From Tardiphaga sp. (GTDB lineage: Bacteria; Pseudomonadota; Alphaproteobacteria; Rhizobiales; Xanthobacteraceae), in assembly GCA_030147505.1 (NCBI GenBank), contig JASBVG010000073.1, positions 1 through 64,000 of the forward strand: 64,000 bases of DNA, in the 5' to 3' direction. Positions 52,894 to 61,892 of the stretch are shown here, piece after piece. Under the pieces are notes generated by a model. The model saw only the letters and a program-made list of their open reading frames with translations. It was not told the origin of the DNA and did not search any database. Both the position numbers and the translations under genes were made by a program. Position 1 is the stretch's first letter. Each line of letters opens with the position of its first letter.

Positions 52894-53331
52894 TTAATTC
52901 TTCCCCACCAGACTCCACTTCGTCACCAGCGCCTCGCTCATCTGCCCGGCCTGTTCGGCGCAGGCGACTTCGCTGACCTTGAACGCCACTTCCTTGCCGA
53001 CCAGCCGCCGGAGTTGCGTCGCCTGCGCGTCGCTGGCGACCACGATCTCGAATGTCTCCGGCCCCGTCTCCAGATTGCACAACCCGGCGGGCGCCGGCAG
53101 GCGGCGCGGCTCGGTGACGACCTGATAGACATCGACGCGCTTGCCTTTTGCATCGCGGCTGCGCATCGCATTGAGCTGGCCTGACAGCACGTCGCCGAGC
53201 TTCATGTCCTTCGGCGCTGCCGGCTTGGCCGGTGCTTCCGCAACGTCGGGAGCTGCATGGGCCGCCGTCGTCATTGCAACAGCAAGCACAGCCGCGCGGC
53301 CGAGCTGCGCTTTCAATCCGGATCGTGTCAT
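52894..53331 (-). CDS. Secreted hypothetical protein
   Basis: 145 residues with a clear signal peptide (MTRSGLKAQLGRAAVLAVAM then TTAAHA), an Ala/Pro/Lys-rich stretch, and a soluble domain of about 95 residues with a Cys pair (PAGLCNLETG and SEVACAEQAG) that could form a disulfide. No family recognised. It starts 17 bases after the recR stop on the same strand, so co-transcription with recR is likely. Confidence 0.8.
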   Translation of the reverse strand: MTRSGLKAQLGRAAVLAVAMTTAAHAAPDVAEAPAKPAAPKDMKLGDVLSGQLNAMRSRDAKGKRVDVYQVVTEPRRLPAPAGLCNLETGPETFEIVVASDAQATQLRRLVGKEVAFKVSEVACAEQAGQMSEALVTKWSLVGKN

Positions 53332-53348
53332 CAGAATGAGTCCCGTCT

Positions 53349-53951
53349 CTAAAACAATGTGCGCTGTCGCATTGCTGCCGACAACGTGCCTTCGTCCAGA
53401 TAGTCCAACTCGCCGCCCACCGGTACGCCATGCGCCAGGCGGGTGACTTTCACATTGGCCTCCTGAAGAAGGTCGGTGATGTAATGTGCTGTCGTTTGTC
53501 CATCCACGGTCGCATTCAGCGCCAGGATGATTTCAGTCACTTCCGGATCATGCGCACGCGCCACCAGCGCATCGATGGTCAGGTCGCCGGGACCGACGCC
53601 ATCGAGCGGCGACAGCGTGCCGCCGAGCACATGATATTTGCCTGGCGCCGCATTGGCGCGCTCCAGCGCCCAGAGATCGGCGACATCGGCGACCACGACG
53701 ATCGTGGTGGGATCGCGCCGTGTATCCGTGCAGATGGTGCACGGATTCGCCGTATCGATATTGCTGCACACCTTGCAGACCTGCACGCGATCGATCGCCG
53801 TCTGCAGCGCGCCGGCCAGCGGCGTCATCAGCGCATCGCGCTTCTTGATCAGATGCAGCGCCGCGCGCCGCGCCGAGCGTGGGCCGAGGCCCGGCAGTCG
53901 CGCGAGCAGCTGGATCAGGCGCTCGATTTCAGGTCCGGCAACGGAGGCCAT
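53349..53951 (-). CDS. recR: Recombination mediator protein RecR
   Basis: 200-residue protein that with RecF/RecO loads RecA at single-strand gaps. It has an N-terminal helix-hairpin-helix ([17 protein letters not shown]), a four-Cys zinc finger ([16 protein letters not shown]), the Toprim domain ([15 protein letters not shown]) and the C-terminal Walker-like end with [19 protein letters not shown] cut here to its core. Usually directly after ybaB; here an opposite-strand gene lies between them. Confidence 0.97.
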   Translation of the reverse strand: MASVAGPEIERLIQLLARLPGLGPRSARRAALHLIKKRDALMTPLAGALQTAIDRVQVCKVCSNIDTANPCTICTDTRRDPTTIVVVADVADLWALERANAAPGKYHVLGGTLSPLDGVGPGDLTIDALVARAHDPEVTEIILALNATVDGQTTAHYITDLLQEANVKVTRLAHGVPVGGELDYLDEGTLSAAMRQRTLF

Positions 53952-54034
53952 CTGCTTATTTCGTCAATCAGTGGTTGCGGAAACGGCGTGCGAATCCTAG
54001 GGTGTACCTGTCAAGAAGGCAGGGCGAAAGAACG

Positions 54035-54535
54035 ATGTTGGCACGTCAAATTGTTATCGGGTTTGGCATAGCGATCATATTTCCACTGCTCATTCATTAC
54101 GGCGTTGCCACGTTCCATCCCGCGCCCAAATACCAGGACTTCAATTCACCGAGACCAACGCTGCCCTCCGACTCATCGGTCGATGAGCGAAAAGCATATG
54201 CCGAAAAAGTAAGAGAGCACTCCGAAACACAGAAGCAGTTGCAGGAAGCTTTTGCGCAAGCGAACAAACAATTTGCGCGCATCCTGGCTGTCGTATCAGC
54301 ACCACTCGGTATCACTGCTATTCTGGTCGGTGCTTATCTTTCCTTTCAAACGATCGGCGCCGGCCTGATTCTCGGCGGAATTCTCAGTATCGGATGGGGG
54401 TACTGGGGCTACTGGCACCATCTCGACGACTGGATTCGCTTTCTCTCGCTGCTCGCGGGATTTGCGGTTCTGCTGTTCGTCGGCATCAAGCGTGGATCGA
54501 CACAGCCACGCAAAAATGCGGCAGATAGCGCCTAG
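54035..54535 (+). CDS. Hypothetical membrane protein inserted between ybaB and recR
   Basis: 166 residues: one N-terminal helix (about 5-25), a charged coiled-coil-like stretch ([20 protein letters not shown], about 48-75) and three closely spaced hydrophobic segments (about 82-155, including [15 protein letters not shown]). GC content looks lower than in its neighbours. It runs opposite to dnaX, ybaB and recR; its stop shares the tetramer CTAG with the ybaB stop. No family recognised. The ATG at 54035 is chosen because the extension upstream overlaps recR's start region and is not hydrophobic. Confidence 0.75.
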   Translation: MLARQIVIGFGIAIIFPLLIHYGVATFHPAPKYQDFNSPRPTLPSDSSVDERKAYAEKVREHSETQKQLQEAFAQANKQFARILAVVSAPLGITAILVGAYLSFQTIGAGLILGGILSIGWGYWGYWHHLDDWIRFLSLLAGFAVLLFVGIKRGSTQPRKNAADSA

Positions 54536-54852
54536 CCCAAGCCCATCCCCGGCGGCAGGCCGAGGCCGCCGGTGAGCGACTGCATCTTCTCCTGCATGGC
54601 GGCTTCCGCCTTGCGGCGCGCATCGCCGAGCGCTGTGACGAGCAGGTCCTCGAGGATCTCGACGTCTTCCGGCTTCACCAGCGACGGATCGATCTTCACC
54701 GCCTTCACTTCGGTCTTCGCCGTCATCCGCACCGAGACGAGACCGCCGCCGGACACGCCCTCGACCTCCACATGGTCGAGCTCTTCCTGCATCGCCTTCA
54801 TCTTCGACTGCAACTGCGCCGCCTGCTTCATCATGCCGAGAAAGTCAGCCAT
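54532..54852 (-). CDS. ybaB: YbaB/EbfC family nucleoid-associated protein
   Basis: 106-residue DNA-binding protein. Pattern [35 protein letters not shown] and [18 protein letters not shown] is characteristic. It binds DNA as a dimer and affects nucleoid structure. Downstream of dnaX by 69 bases; overlaps the opposite-strand membrane protein gene by 4 bases at its end. Confidence 0.95.
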   Translation of the reverse strand: MADFLGMMKQAAQLQSKMKAMQEELDHVEVEGVSGGGLVSVRMTAKTEVKAVKIDPSLVKPEDVEILEDLLVTALGDARRKAEAAMQEKMQSLTGGLGLPPGMGLG

Positions 54853-54921
54853 CGGTGCTCCTTCGTTTATTTGCGCATGACCTGGCCCGAAAACCGGTAT
54901 CCACGTTTCGGGATCATGCTC

Positions 54922-56790
54922 TCAATCATCGTCGCCGGGGTCGGCGCCGTCATCGGTGATCAGATCGCTATCGTCGCCATCCGGCACTTCGGGCGCCAGC
55001 ATGGTGACAGTCATCCTGGCGCCGGGGAATTTCGCCAGTACCGCCTGCACCCGCGGATCGGCTTCGGCGACGCGTTCGCGTTCGTTCTTTTGTTCGAGCT
55101 GCTGCTCGCGGATCGTCGCCGCGCCCTGCGTATTGGAGACGATCACGGCCCAGCGGCGGCCGGTCCACATTTCCAGCTTGCGCGAGAGGTCGTTGATCAG
55201 CGAGCGCGCGGCCGTGCGCTCCATCGACAGCTCGAGCCGGCCATCCTCGATCCGCACGAGGCGGACATCGGATTCCAGCGCCGCCTTCACCATCAGATCG
55301 CGTTTTTGCCCGGCCAATGCGACCAATTCAGGGAAGGTCGCAATTTTCAGCACCTGCGCCGGTGCAGCTTCCGCCATGCCAATCTGCGGCTGTGGCGACG
55401 GCTCGGCATTGCCACGCTGCATGGTCGGACCACGCGGCGCGCTCATGGTCGGTGCTGACGGCGGCGATGATGCGGAGGGCATCTGCACGGAAGATTGCGC
55501 GGACGGCGCATTCAGCATCGGCGCAGCACGGCCACCGCCATTGCCCACTACCGGCGACGATCCGCCGCCCTGCTCGATCATGCGGATGGCTTCATCCGGC
55601 GTCGGCAGATCGGCGACATAGGCGATGCGCACCAGCACCATCTCCGCCGCCGCGGCGGGGCGCGTCGCGCCCTGCACTTCGGTGATGCCCTTGAGCAGCA
55701 TCTGCCACACCCGCGACAGCACGCGCATCGAGAGCTTCGACGCAAAGTCGCGTGCGCGCAGGCGCTCGGTTTCGCCGAAGGCTACATTGTCGGCCGTTGC
55801 CGGCACGATCTTTACGCGGGTAACGAAATTGACGAATTCCGCGAGATCGCTGAGCACCACGACCGGATCGGCGCCGACGTCATACTGCTCGCGGAATTCC
55901 TTGAAGGCCGCCGCGATATCGCCGCGCGCGAGCGAATCGAAGAGATCGATGACGCGGGTGCGATCGGCGAGGCCGAGCATCTGCCGGACCGCATCGGCCT
56001 TCACCAGACCGGCGGCATGCGCAATGGCCTGATCGAACAGCGACAGAGAATCGCGGACCGATCCTTCCGCCGCGCGCGCGATGATCCCGAGCGCTTCGGA
56101 TTCGACCTCGACGCCTTCCTTGCCCGCGATGTTCGACAGATGCTGCATCAGGACGTCGGCATCGACGCGGCGCAGGTCGAACCGCTGACAGCGCGACAGC
56201 ACCGTGATCGGGACTTTTCGAATCTCGGTGGTCGCGAAAACGAATTTCGCGTGCTCCGGCGGCTCCTCCAGCGTCTTCAGGAACGCGTTGAAGGCCGCCG
56301 TCGACAGCATGTGGACTTCGTCGATGATGTAGACTTTGTAGCGCGCCGATGTCGGCGCATAGCGCACGCTGTCATTGATCTGGCGGACGTCATCGACGCC
56401 GGTATGCGAGGCGGCGTCCATTTCCAGCACGTCGATGTGACGGCTCTCCATGATCGCCTTGCAGTGGACGCCATGGGTCGGCATCTGGATGGTCGGCCCC
56501 TTCACGGAGCCATCGGGCATCTCGTAATTCAGTGCCCGCGCCAGAATGCGCGCCGTGGTGGTCTTGCCGACCCCGCGAACGCCGGTGAGAATCCACGCCT
56601 GCGGAATGCGGCCGGTCTCGAAGGCATTCGAGACGGTGCGCACCAGGGCTTCCTGGCCGATCAGATCGTCAAAATTCCCGGGACGGTATTTTCGCGCAAG
56701 AACCCGATAAGGCGTTGGCGCTGCGGGAGAATTCATTGCGAGGCCGGCTTGGGCGTCATCATCGGAAGGGGGCATGCCGGCATCGGTCAT
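54922..56790 (-). CDS. dnaX: DNA polymerase III subunit gamma/tau
   Basis: 622 residues from the ATG at 56790. The clamp-loader AAA+ motor has Walker A GVRGVGKTT (70-78), DEVH (157-160) and the SRC motif (199-201). Domain III follows, then a Pro/Ser-rich linker (about 410-470) and a tau-type C-terminus (about 475-600). The zinc module that most bacterial DnaX proteins carry (four Cys after the first helix) is reduced: only Cys110 remains in HGVHCKAIME, with an insertion PDGSVKGPTIQMP in its place. ybaB follows, and the SRP RNA gene lies 116 bases upstream. Confidence 0.95.
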   Translation of the reverse strand: MTDAGMPPSDDDAQAGLAMNSPAAPTPYRVLARKYRPGNFDDLIGQEALVRTVSNAFETGRIPQAWILTGVRGVGKTTTARILARALNYEMPDGSVKGPTIQMPTHGVHCKAIMESRHIDVLEMDAASHTGVDDVRQINDSVRYAPTSARYKVYIIDEVHMLSTAAFNAFLKTLEEPPEHAKFVFATTEIRKVPITVLSRCQRFDLRRVDADVLMQHLSNIAGKEGVEVESEALGIIARAAEGSVRDSLSLFDQAIAHAAGLVKADAVRQMLGLADRTRVIDLFDSLARGDIAAAFKEFREQYDVGADPVVVLSDLAEFVNFVTRVKIVPATADNVAFGETERLRARDFASKLSMRVLSRVWQMLLKGITEVQGATRPAAAAEMVLVRIAYVADLPTPDEAIRMIEQGGGSSPVVGNGGGRAAPMLNAPSAQSSVQMPSASSPPSAPTMSAPRGPTMQRGNAEPSPQPQIGMAEAAPAQVLKIATFPELVALAGQKRDLMVKAALESDVRLVRIEDGRLELSMERTAARSLINDLSRKLEMWTGRRWAVIVSNTQGAATIREQQLEQKNERERVAEADPRVQAVLAKFPGARMTVTMLAPEVPDGDDSDLITDDGADPGDDD

Positions 56791-56905
56791 CGAGGAATCC
56801 GCAATTTGTTGTCTCAGGTGCCGGCTTGCGGAACATCGGGCCATCAGCCGGGCCAAGGGAACTAATGTCCCGCCGCTGGCGCTGATTTTACCCGATAGAA
56901 CGAGG

Positions 56906-57002
56906 TAGGAGACTGACGAGCGACCCGATCCGGATCTCGTTAGGGCTGCTTCCTTCCGGACCTGACCCGGTTGGCGAGTGGCTCGTCCACCGCCAATCTC
57001 CC
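56906..57002 (-). ncRNA. ffs: Small signal recognition particle RNA (4.5S)
   Basis: About 97 bases on the minus strand. The universally conserved Ffh-binding region reads GGTCAGGTCCGGAAGGAAGC then AGCC, with the GGAA tetraloop; flanking stems pair GGGAGATTGGCGG at the 5' end with the 3' TCAGTCTCC region. A possible promoter, TTGATT and an AT-rich -10 about 17 bases apart, lies just upstream. Ends are estimated from pairing, give or take a few bases. Confidence 0.92.
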
Positions 57003-57182
57003 GCTGCCTATTTGGGGCCAAACGGGCCGGAAATCAAGCGCGGCCTGTGCCTCCGGTTTGCCGCAGGATCTGCCGCAAGTCTGCCACAAGAAATCGTGGC
57101 GAAGACGCGCAAAAGCAGGCACCACGGAGTTGTCCGCGCGGCCACTTCCTGCGACGCTGCGCGCCAAAAATCGAGAGTCCGA

Positions 57183-57605
57183 ATGGCCACCACGCCCCCC
57201 TTCGAGCTGCACAAGCAGCTCCAGCAAGACACCATCGACATCGGCGACCTGCCCCTCAGCCGTGTGCTGGTGGTGAAGGACGCGCACTACCCCTGGCTGA
57301 TGCTGGTGCCGCGCCGCGCCGACATCATCGACATCATCGACCTCGACGAGGTCGCGCAGGCGCAGCTGATGACCGAGATCAACCGCATCGGCCGCGCGCT
57401 CAAAGAGATCACCAAATGCGACAAGCTCAATGTCGCAGCACTCGGCAATGTCGTGCCGCAGCTTCACGTCCACATCATCGCGCGCCGCAAGACCGATGCT
57501 GCGTGGCCGCGCCCGATCTGGGGCGTGATGCCGCCGCTCGCCCATGATGCAGAAGAGGTGCAACGTTTTATTTCGGAACTCCGTCGCAAGATCTGGCTCG
57601 GTTGA
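57183..57605 (+). CDS. HIT family protein
   Basis: 140-residue histidine-triad nucleotide-binding protein, probably a hydrolase or transferase of AMP-type nucleotides. The triad region reads QLHVHIIARR (His95, His97), with Gln in place of the first His of H-x-H-x-H. Other parts are WLMLVPRRADIIDIIDLD and LNVAALGN. Start ATG at 57183. The stop is 4 bases before the nudC ATG, so the two nucleotide-handling genes are coupled. Confidence 0.88.
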   Translation: MATTPPFELHKQLQQDTIDIGDLPLSRVLVVKDAHYPWLMLVPRRADIIDIIDLDEVAQAQLMTEINRIGRALKEITKCDKLNVAALGNVVPQLHVHIIARRKTDAAWPRPIWGVMPPLAHDAEEVQRFISELRRKIWLG

Positions 57606-57609
57606 AGAC

Positions 57610-58548
57610 ATGACAAGCAAGCTGTTTCCCCTTGGCCAACCGGCCTTTATCTCCAACACCCTCGATCGCGCCGCACATCTGCGCTTCAACGATGAGAAAC
57701 TGTTCGCCCTCGAAAACAAGAACAACAGCCGCGCCTACGTCATCTATCGCGACTCGCTCGTGATGAAGAAAGATGGCGACAATGTTCGCGCGCTGCTCTC
57801 CATCGATGAGGCCATCAAGTTCGGCGCCAATCCCGGCACCATCTTTCTCGGCCTGCGCGATGGCGCCGCCGTATTCGGCATGGGTATCTCGCCGCAGGCA
57901 TCCGAGAAGCTGGTAGGCCGCGACGACGTCATGGTGTCCGAACTGCGCGGCATGGCGATGCAGGGCATCATCCCGCCTGAGGAGCTCTCGGCCGTCGCGC
58001 AGGCCAAGTCGATGGTATCCTGGCATCAGCGCCACGGCTTCTGCGCCAATTGCGGGGCCAAGTCCTCCATGGCCGAAGGCGGCTGGAAGCGCGTCTGTCC
58101 GACCTGCAAGACCGAGCATTTTCCACGCACTGATCCCGTCGTCATCATGCTGGTGGAGAAGGGAGACAAGTGTCTGCTCGGCCGCCAGAAGCAATTCGCG
58201 CCCGGCATGTATTCATGCCTCGCCGGCTTCGTCGAAGCTGCCGAGACCATCGAGGATGCCGTAAAGCGCGAGATTTTTGAGGAATCTGGCATCCGCTGCA
58301 CCGATGTGACCTATTACATGACGCAGCCTTGGCCTTATCCGTCGTCGCTGATGATTGGCTGCTCCGCCCGAGCGCTGACAGACGAAATCGTCATCGACAA
58401 AATGGAACTTGAGGACGCCCGATGGTTTGATCGTGATGAGGCGATGCTGATGTGGAAGCGCGAGCACCCCGATGGGCTCGCCGGTCCGCATCCGTTCGCC
58501 ATCGCGCATCATTTGCTTGGACGGTGGCTGCATCCCGATCAGGCGTGA
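57610..58548 (+). CDS. nudC: NADH pyrophosphatase NudC
   Basis: 312-residue Nudix enzyme hydrolysing NAD(H) to NMN(H) and AMP and able to remove NAD caps from RNA. A zinc ribbon with Cys145, Cys148, Cys163 and Cys166 precedes the Nudix box GFVEAAETIEDAVKREIFEE (206-225) and the NudC-specific motif TQPWPYPSS. An N-terminal domain of about 130 residues completes the family layout. Start ATG at 57610, just after the HIT gene. Confidence 0.95.
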   Translation: MTSKLFPLGQPAFISNTLDRAAHLRFNDEKLFALENKNNSRAYVIYRDSLVMKKDGDNVRALLSIDEAIKFGANPGTIFLGLRDGAAVFGMGISPQASEKLVGRDDVMVSELRGMAMQGIIPPEELSAVAQAKSMVSWHQRHGFCANCGAKSSMAEGGWKRVCPTCKTEHFPRTDPVVIMLVEKGDKCLLGRQKQFAPGMYSCLAGFVEAAETIEDAVKREIFEESGIRCTDVTYYMTQPWPYPSSLMIGCSARALTDEIVIDKMELEDARWFDRDEAMLMWKREHPDGLAGPHPFAIAHHLLGRWLHPDQA

Positions 58549-58563
58549 CTAACGGGGACTATC

Positions 58564-59496
58564 ATGACTGACCAGCCCAAGCGCGTATTGTGCATCGGCC
58601 TGCCCGTGCGTGACCTGACGTTCGCCGTCGAATCCGTGCCCGGTCGCGGCCAGAAGTTCCCCTCCCAGCGATTTGCGCAGATCATCGGCGGCAACGCACT
58701 CAATGCCGCGATCGGCGTCAACAGGCTTGGCGGCAGAGCCGCGATGGCCGGACCGATGGGTGACAAGAGCGAAACCGCCGACCAGTTCCTGTTCGACGAT
58801 CTCGCCAAAGAAGGCATCGACGCCACGCATCTCGTGCATATGCCCGGGCTTGTGACACCCATTTCGGCCGTCATGATCGATCCCTCGGGCGAGCGCACCA
58901 TCGTCACTTTCCGCGACCCCGACCTGTGGAAAGTAAAGCTGCCTGACCACGATGTGTTGTTGAAGGATTGCGATGCCATTCTGGTGGAAAGCCGCTGCGC
59001 CGGCTTCGCCACTGATCTATGCATCGAGGCTCGCCATCGCAGCATTCCGGTCGTCGTCGATATCGACAGCACGATCTCCCAGCGCGAAGGTCTGCTGACC
59101 GCATCGTCGCACCTGATTTTTTCGGACGACGCTCTGCAATCCACGGCCGGCATCGCTGACAATCTGAAGGCCCTGCAGAAGCTGGCAACGCTGACGCCAT
59201 CGTTCCTTGCTGTCACCCGTGGCCCCCGGGGCACCCTCTGGCTCGACGAGCATGGTCACCCCAGGGAGACCCCGGCCTTCCCGGTCCATGTGGTCGATAC
59301 GCTGGGCGCAGGTGATATTTTCCACGGTGCCTTCGCGCTGGAATTTGCCGGCGGAAAATCTGTCCCGGAGGCACTGCGCTTCGCCTCGGCGGCCGCGGCA
59401 CTAAAATGCACGCGTTATGGCGGCGCCTTTGCCTGCCCGCAACGTGTTGAAGTCGAAAAGCTTTTGCGGGAATCAAAGGTCGGCGCGCTGGGCTAA
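58564..59496 (+). CDS. PfkB family carbohydrate kinase
   Basis: 310-residue ribokinase-like sugar kinase. Signature 2 is DTLGAGDIFHGAFAL with the catalytic Asp; the N-terminal IIGGNALNAAIGVNRLGG is a variant of signature 1. Substrate not deducible; its place after HIT and nudC (15-base gap) suggests a ribose- or nucleoside-related role, but this is inference. Confidence 0.9.
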   Translation: MTDQPKRVLCIGLPVRDLTFAVESVPGRGQKFPSQRFAQIIGGNALNAAIGVNRLGGRAAMAGPMGDKSETADQFLFDDLAKEGIDATHLVHMPGLVTPISAVMIDPSGERTIVTFRDPDLWKVKLPDHDVLLKDCDAILVESRCAGFATDLCIEARHRSIPVVVDIDSTISQREGLLTASSHLIFSDDALQSTAGIADNLKALQKLATLTPSFLAVTRGPRGTLWLDEHGHPRETPAFPVHVVDTLGAGDIFHGAFALEFAGGKSVPEALRFASAAAALKCTRYGGAFACPQRVEVEKLLRESKVGALG

Positions 59497-59631
59497 GACA
59501 GCCATTGCTGCCCAGCCATCAGCGTGACGTCGCACGAGCAACGGAGATAGAATTCATCGCCACCAACGCCCGCGCGACGCATTTTCGCTACACGACTACG
59601 ATTTGGCATATACAATCTCCTTGAGTTGATT

Positions 59632-59646
59632 TGGAAGATTGTTCCA
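59632..59646. promoter_or_regulatory. Inverted repeat upstream of the Lrp gene
   Basis: TGGAA-GATTG-TTCCA, 44 bases before the start of the Lrp-family gene, in a clearly AT-rich promoter region. Spacing and symmetry suit an Lrp/AsnC-type autoregulatory site. Confidence 0.4.
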
Positions 59647-59690
59647 TATATGAGGTTATCAGATCACGTAATTGGAAAAAAGTTCTCCTC

Positions 59691-60200
59691 ATGACCGATG
59701 TCACCGACCAAACCACCGAGTCGACCCGACGCCTCGATGCGATCGACCGGAAGATCCTGACGGTACTACAAGAGGATGCCTCGCTATCCGTCGCCGAAAT
59801 CGGCGACCGCGTCGGCCTGTCGTCGACGCCGTGCTGGAAGCGCATCCAGCGTCTCGAAGCCGATGGCGTGATCCTGCGTCGGGTGGCACTGGTCGATCAG
59901 AACAAGATCGGCCTGGGCATCTCTGTCTTCGTCTCGGTGGAGAGCGCAGACCATTCCGACGCCTGGTTAAAGAAATTCGCTGACGCGGTCAGCGCGATGC
60001 CGGAAGTGATGGAATTTTATCGGATGGCCGGCGACGTCGATTACATGCTTCGTGTCGTGGTCGCCGACATGCAGAGCTACGACGTGTTCTACAAGAAGCT
60101 GATCAGCGCCGTGGCCCTGAAAAACGTGACGTCCCGCTTTGCCATGGAGAAGATCAAGTCGGTCACTGCGCTGCCGGTACCGCCGATGCCGGCGAATTGA
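59691..60200 (+). CDS. Lrp/AsnC family transcriptional regulator
   Basis: 169 residues: N-terminal winged helix (LDAIDRKILTVLQEDASLSV, then GDRVGLSSTPCWKRIQRLEA) and a C-terminal RAM effector domain (YRMAGDVDYMLRVVVADMQSY). Such proteins sense amino acids and often control a neighbouring gene for their transport or breakdown, but none is adjacent. Start ATG at 59691. Confidence 0.93.
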   Translation: MTDVTDQTTESTRRLDAIDRKILTVLQEDASLSVAEIGDRVGLSSTPCWKRIQRLEADGVILRRVALVDQNKIGLGISVFVSVESADHSDAWLKKFADAVSAMPEVMEFYRMAGDVDYMLRVVVADMQSYDVFYKKLISAVALKNVTSRFAMEKIKSVTALPVPPMPAN

Positions 60201-60206
60201 CGATCC

Positions 60207-60236
60207 GACGTCATCGCCCGCCTTCGCTGGCGATGA
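60207..60236. repeat. Single palindromic repeat arm
   Basis: CGTCATCGCC (60207-60216), ten-base loop CGCCTTCGCT, GGCGATGACG (60227-60236), a perfect hairpin in the 54 bases between convergent lrp and the phosphohexomutase gene. It may serve both as terminator. Related to the left arms at 1618 and 48761. Confidence 0.7.
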
Positions 60237-60254
60237 CGGTTGGAGTATGGCGTC

Positions 60255-61754
60255 TCAGATCGTCTGATTATACGCGCCGACTTCCGGATGCGTCTTCAGC
60301 ACCGCGTTGATGGCATCGAACATGTCGTGCATGCGCTGCTTCGAGACGGGACTCTCGACGACCACCACCAGCTCAGGCTTGTTCGACGAAGCACGCACCA
60401 GGCCCCAGCTGCCGTCCTCGCAAGTCACGCGTACGCCGTTCACCGTCACGAGATCGCGGATCGGTTGGCCGGCAACCTTGTCGCCCTGCTTCTGCGCTGC
60501 TTCGAAGTGCTTCACGACAGCATCCACGACGCCATACTTCTTCTCGTCGTCGCAATGCGGCGACATGGTCGGTGACGACCAGGTTTTCGGCAGCGCTTCC
60601 TTCAGATCGGCCATGGTCTTGCCGGGTGCACGATCCAGCATCTCGCAGACCGCGATGGCAGAGACGAGACCATCGTCATAGCCGCGGCCGACCGGCGCAT
60701 TAAAGAAGAAATGGCCGGATTTCTCGAAACCCGCGAGCGCCTTCAGCTCATGGGTGCGGCGCTTCATGTAGGAATGGCCGGTCTTCCAATAGGTCGTCTT
60801 CGCGTTCTGCTGCTGCAACACCGGATCGGTGACGAACAGCCCCGTCGACTTCACATCGACGACGAATTCCGCATTCTGGTGAACCGCCGACATGTCGCGC
60901 GCGAGCATCACGCCGACTTTGTCGGCGAAGATTTCCTCACCGGTATTGTCGACGACACCGCAGCGATCGCCATCACCGTCGAAGCCAAGGCCGACATCTG
61001 CCTTGTGTTCGAGCACCGCATCGCGAATCGCGTGCAGCATTTCCATGTCTTCCGGATTCGGATTGTATTTCGGAAAAGTGTGATCGAGCTCGACATCGAG
61101 CGGGATCACTTCGCAACCGATCGCTTCCATCACCTGCGGGGCGAAGGCGCCAGCGGTTCCGTTGCCACAGGCGACGACGACCTTGAGCTTGCGCTTCAAC
61201 TTCGGACGATTGGTGAGATCGGCGATATAGCGCGCCGGATAATTCTCATGGAAGTGATAGGAGCCGCCGGCCTTGTTCTTGAATTCGGCATTGAGCACGA
61301 TCTCTTTCAGCCGCGTCATCTCGTCGGGACCGAAAGTGAGCGGCTTGTTGGCGCCCATCTTCACGCCGGTCCAACCATTGTCGTTATGCGAAGCCGTGAC
61401 CATGGCGACACAGGGCACATCGAGATCGAACTGCGCGAAATAGGCCATCGGCGTGACCGCAAGGCCGATGTCATGAACCTTACATCCGGCTGCCATCAGG
61501 CCGGTCATCAGCGCGTATTTGATCGAGGCGGAATAGCCGCGGAAATCGTGACCGGTGACGATCTCCTGCTTCTGGCCGAGCTCGGCAATCAGCGCGCCGA
61601 GCCCCATGCCCAGCGCCTGCACGCCCATCAGGTTGATTTCCTTCCCGAACAGCCAGCGCGCGTCATATTCGCGAAAGCCCGTGGCCTTCACCATCGGCTC
61701 GGATTCGTAAGCGTAGGTATTGGGCACGAGCAAGGGCTTCGGCTTTGGGAACAT
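60255..61754 (-). CDS. Phosphomannomutase/phosphoglucomutase
   Basis: 499-residue alpha-D-phosphohexomutase interconverting hexose 1- and 6-phosphates for polysaccharide and lipopolysaccharide synthesis. The phospho-serine loop is TASHNDNGWTG (Ser122), the metal-binding loop DGDGDR (259-264), the sugar-binding loop GFEKSGHFFF, and the phosphate loop RASSNKPELVV. Start ATG at 61754 with GAGGT 6 bases upstream. AlgC-type bifunctional members have this length. Confidence 0.94.
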   Translation of the reverse strand: MFPKPKPLLVPNTYAYESEPMVKATGFREYDARWLFGKEINLMGVQALGMGLGALIAELGQKQEIVTGHDFRGYSASIKYALMTGLMAAGCKVHDIGLAVTPMAYFAQFDLDVPCVAMVTASHNDNGWTGVKMGANKPLTFGPDEMTRLKEIVLNAEFKNKAGGSYHFHENYPARYIADLTNRPKLKRKLKVVVACGNGTAGAFAPQVMEAIGCEVIPLDVELDHTFPKYNPNPEDMEMLHAIRDAVLEHKADVGLGFDGDGDRCGVVDNTGEEIFADKVGVMLARDMSAVHQNAEFVVDVKSTGLFVTDPVLQQQNAKTTYWKTGHSYMKRRTHELKALAGFEKSGHFFFNAPVGRGYDDGLVSAIAVCEMLDRAPGKTMADLKEALPKTWSSPTMSPHCDDEKKYGVVDAVVKHFEAAQKQGDKVAGQPIRDLVTVNGVRVTCEDGSWGLVRASSNKPELVVVVESPVSKQRMHDMFDAINAVLKTHPEVGAYNQTI

Positions 61755-61892
61755 AGACGACCTCGCGGATGGTGATGTTTTGTTATTTCGGAACACAGCC
61801 ATAGCGGCTGCGGGCGCCAGTGGGAAGGCGCTGCGCTATTGAAGAGGCCGAGTTTGGTTGAAATTGGGCCGCGGCGGTAAGTGGCGGAGTTG

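Noticed and set aside
55495..56865. 456-codon open frame opposite dnaX
   Set aside because: Antisense shadow of a clearly identified essential gene, with no recognisable family and shadow-type composition.
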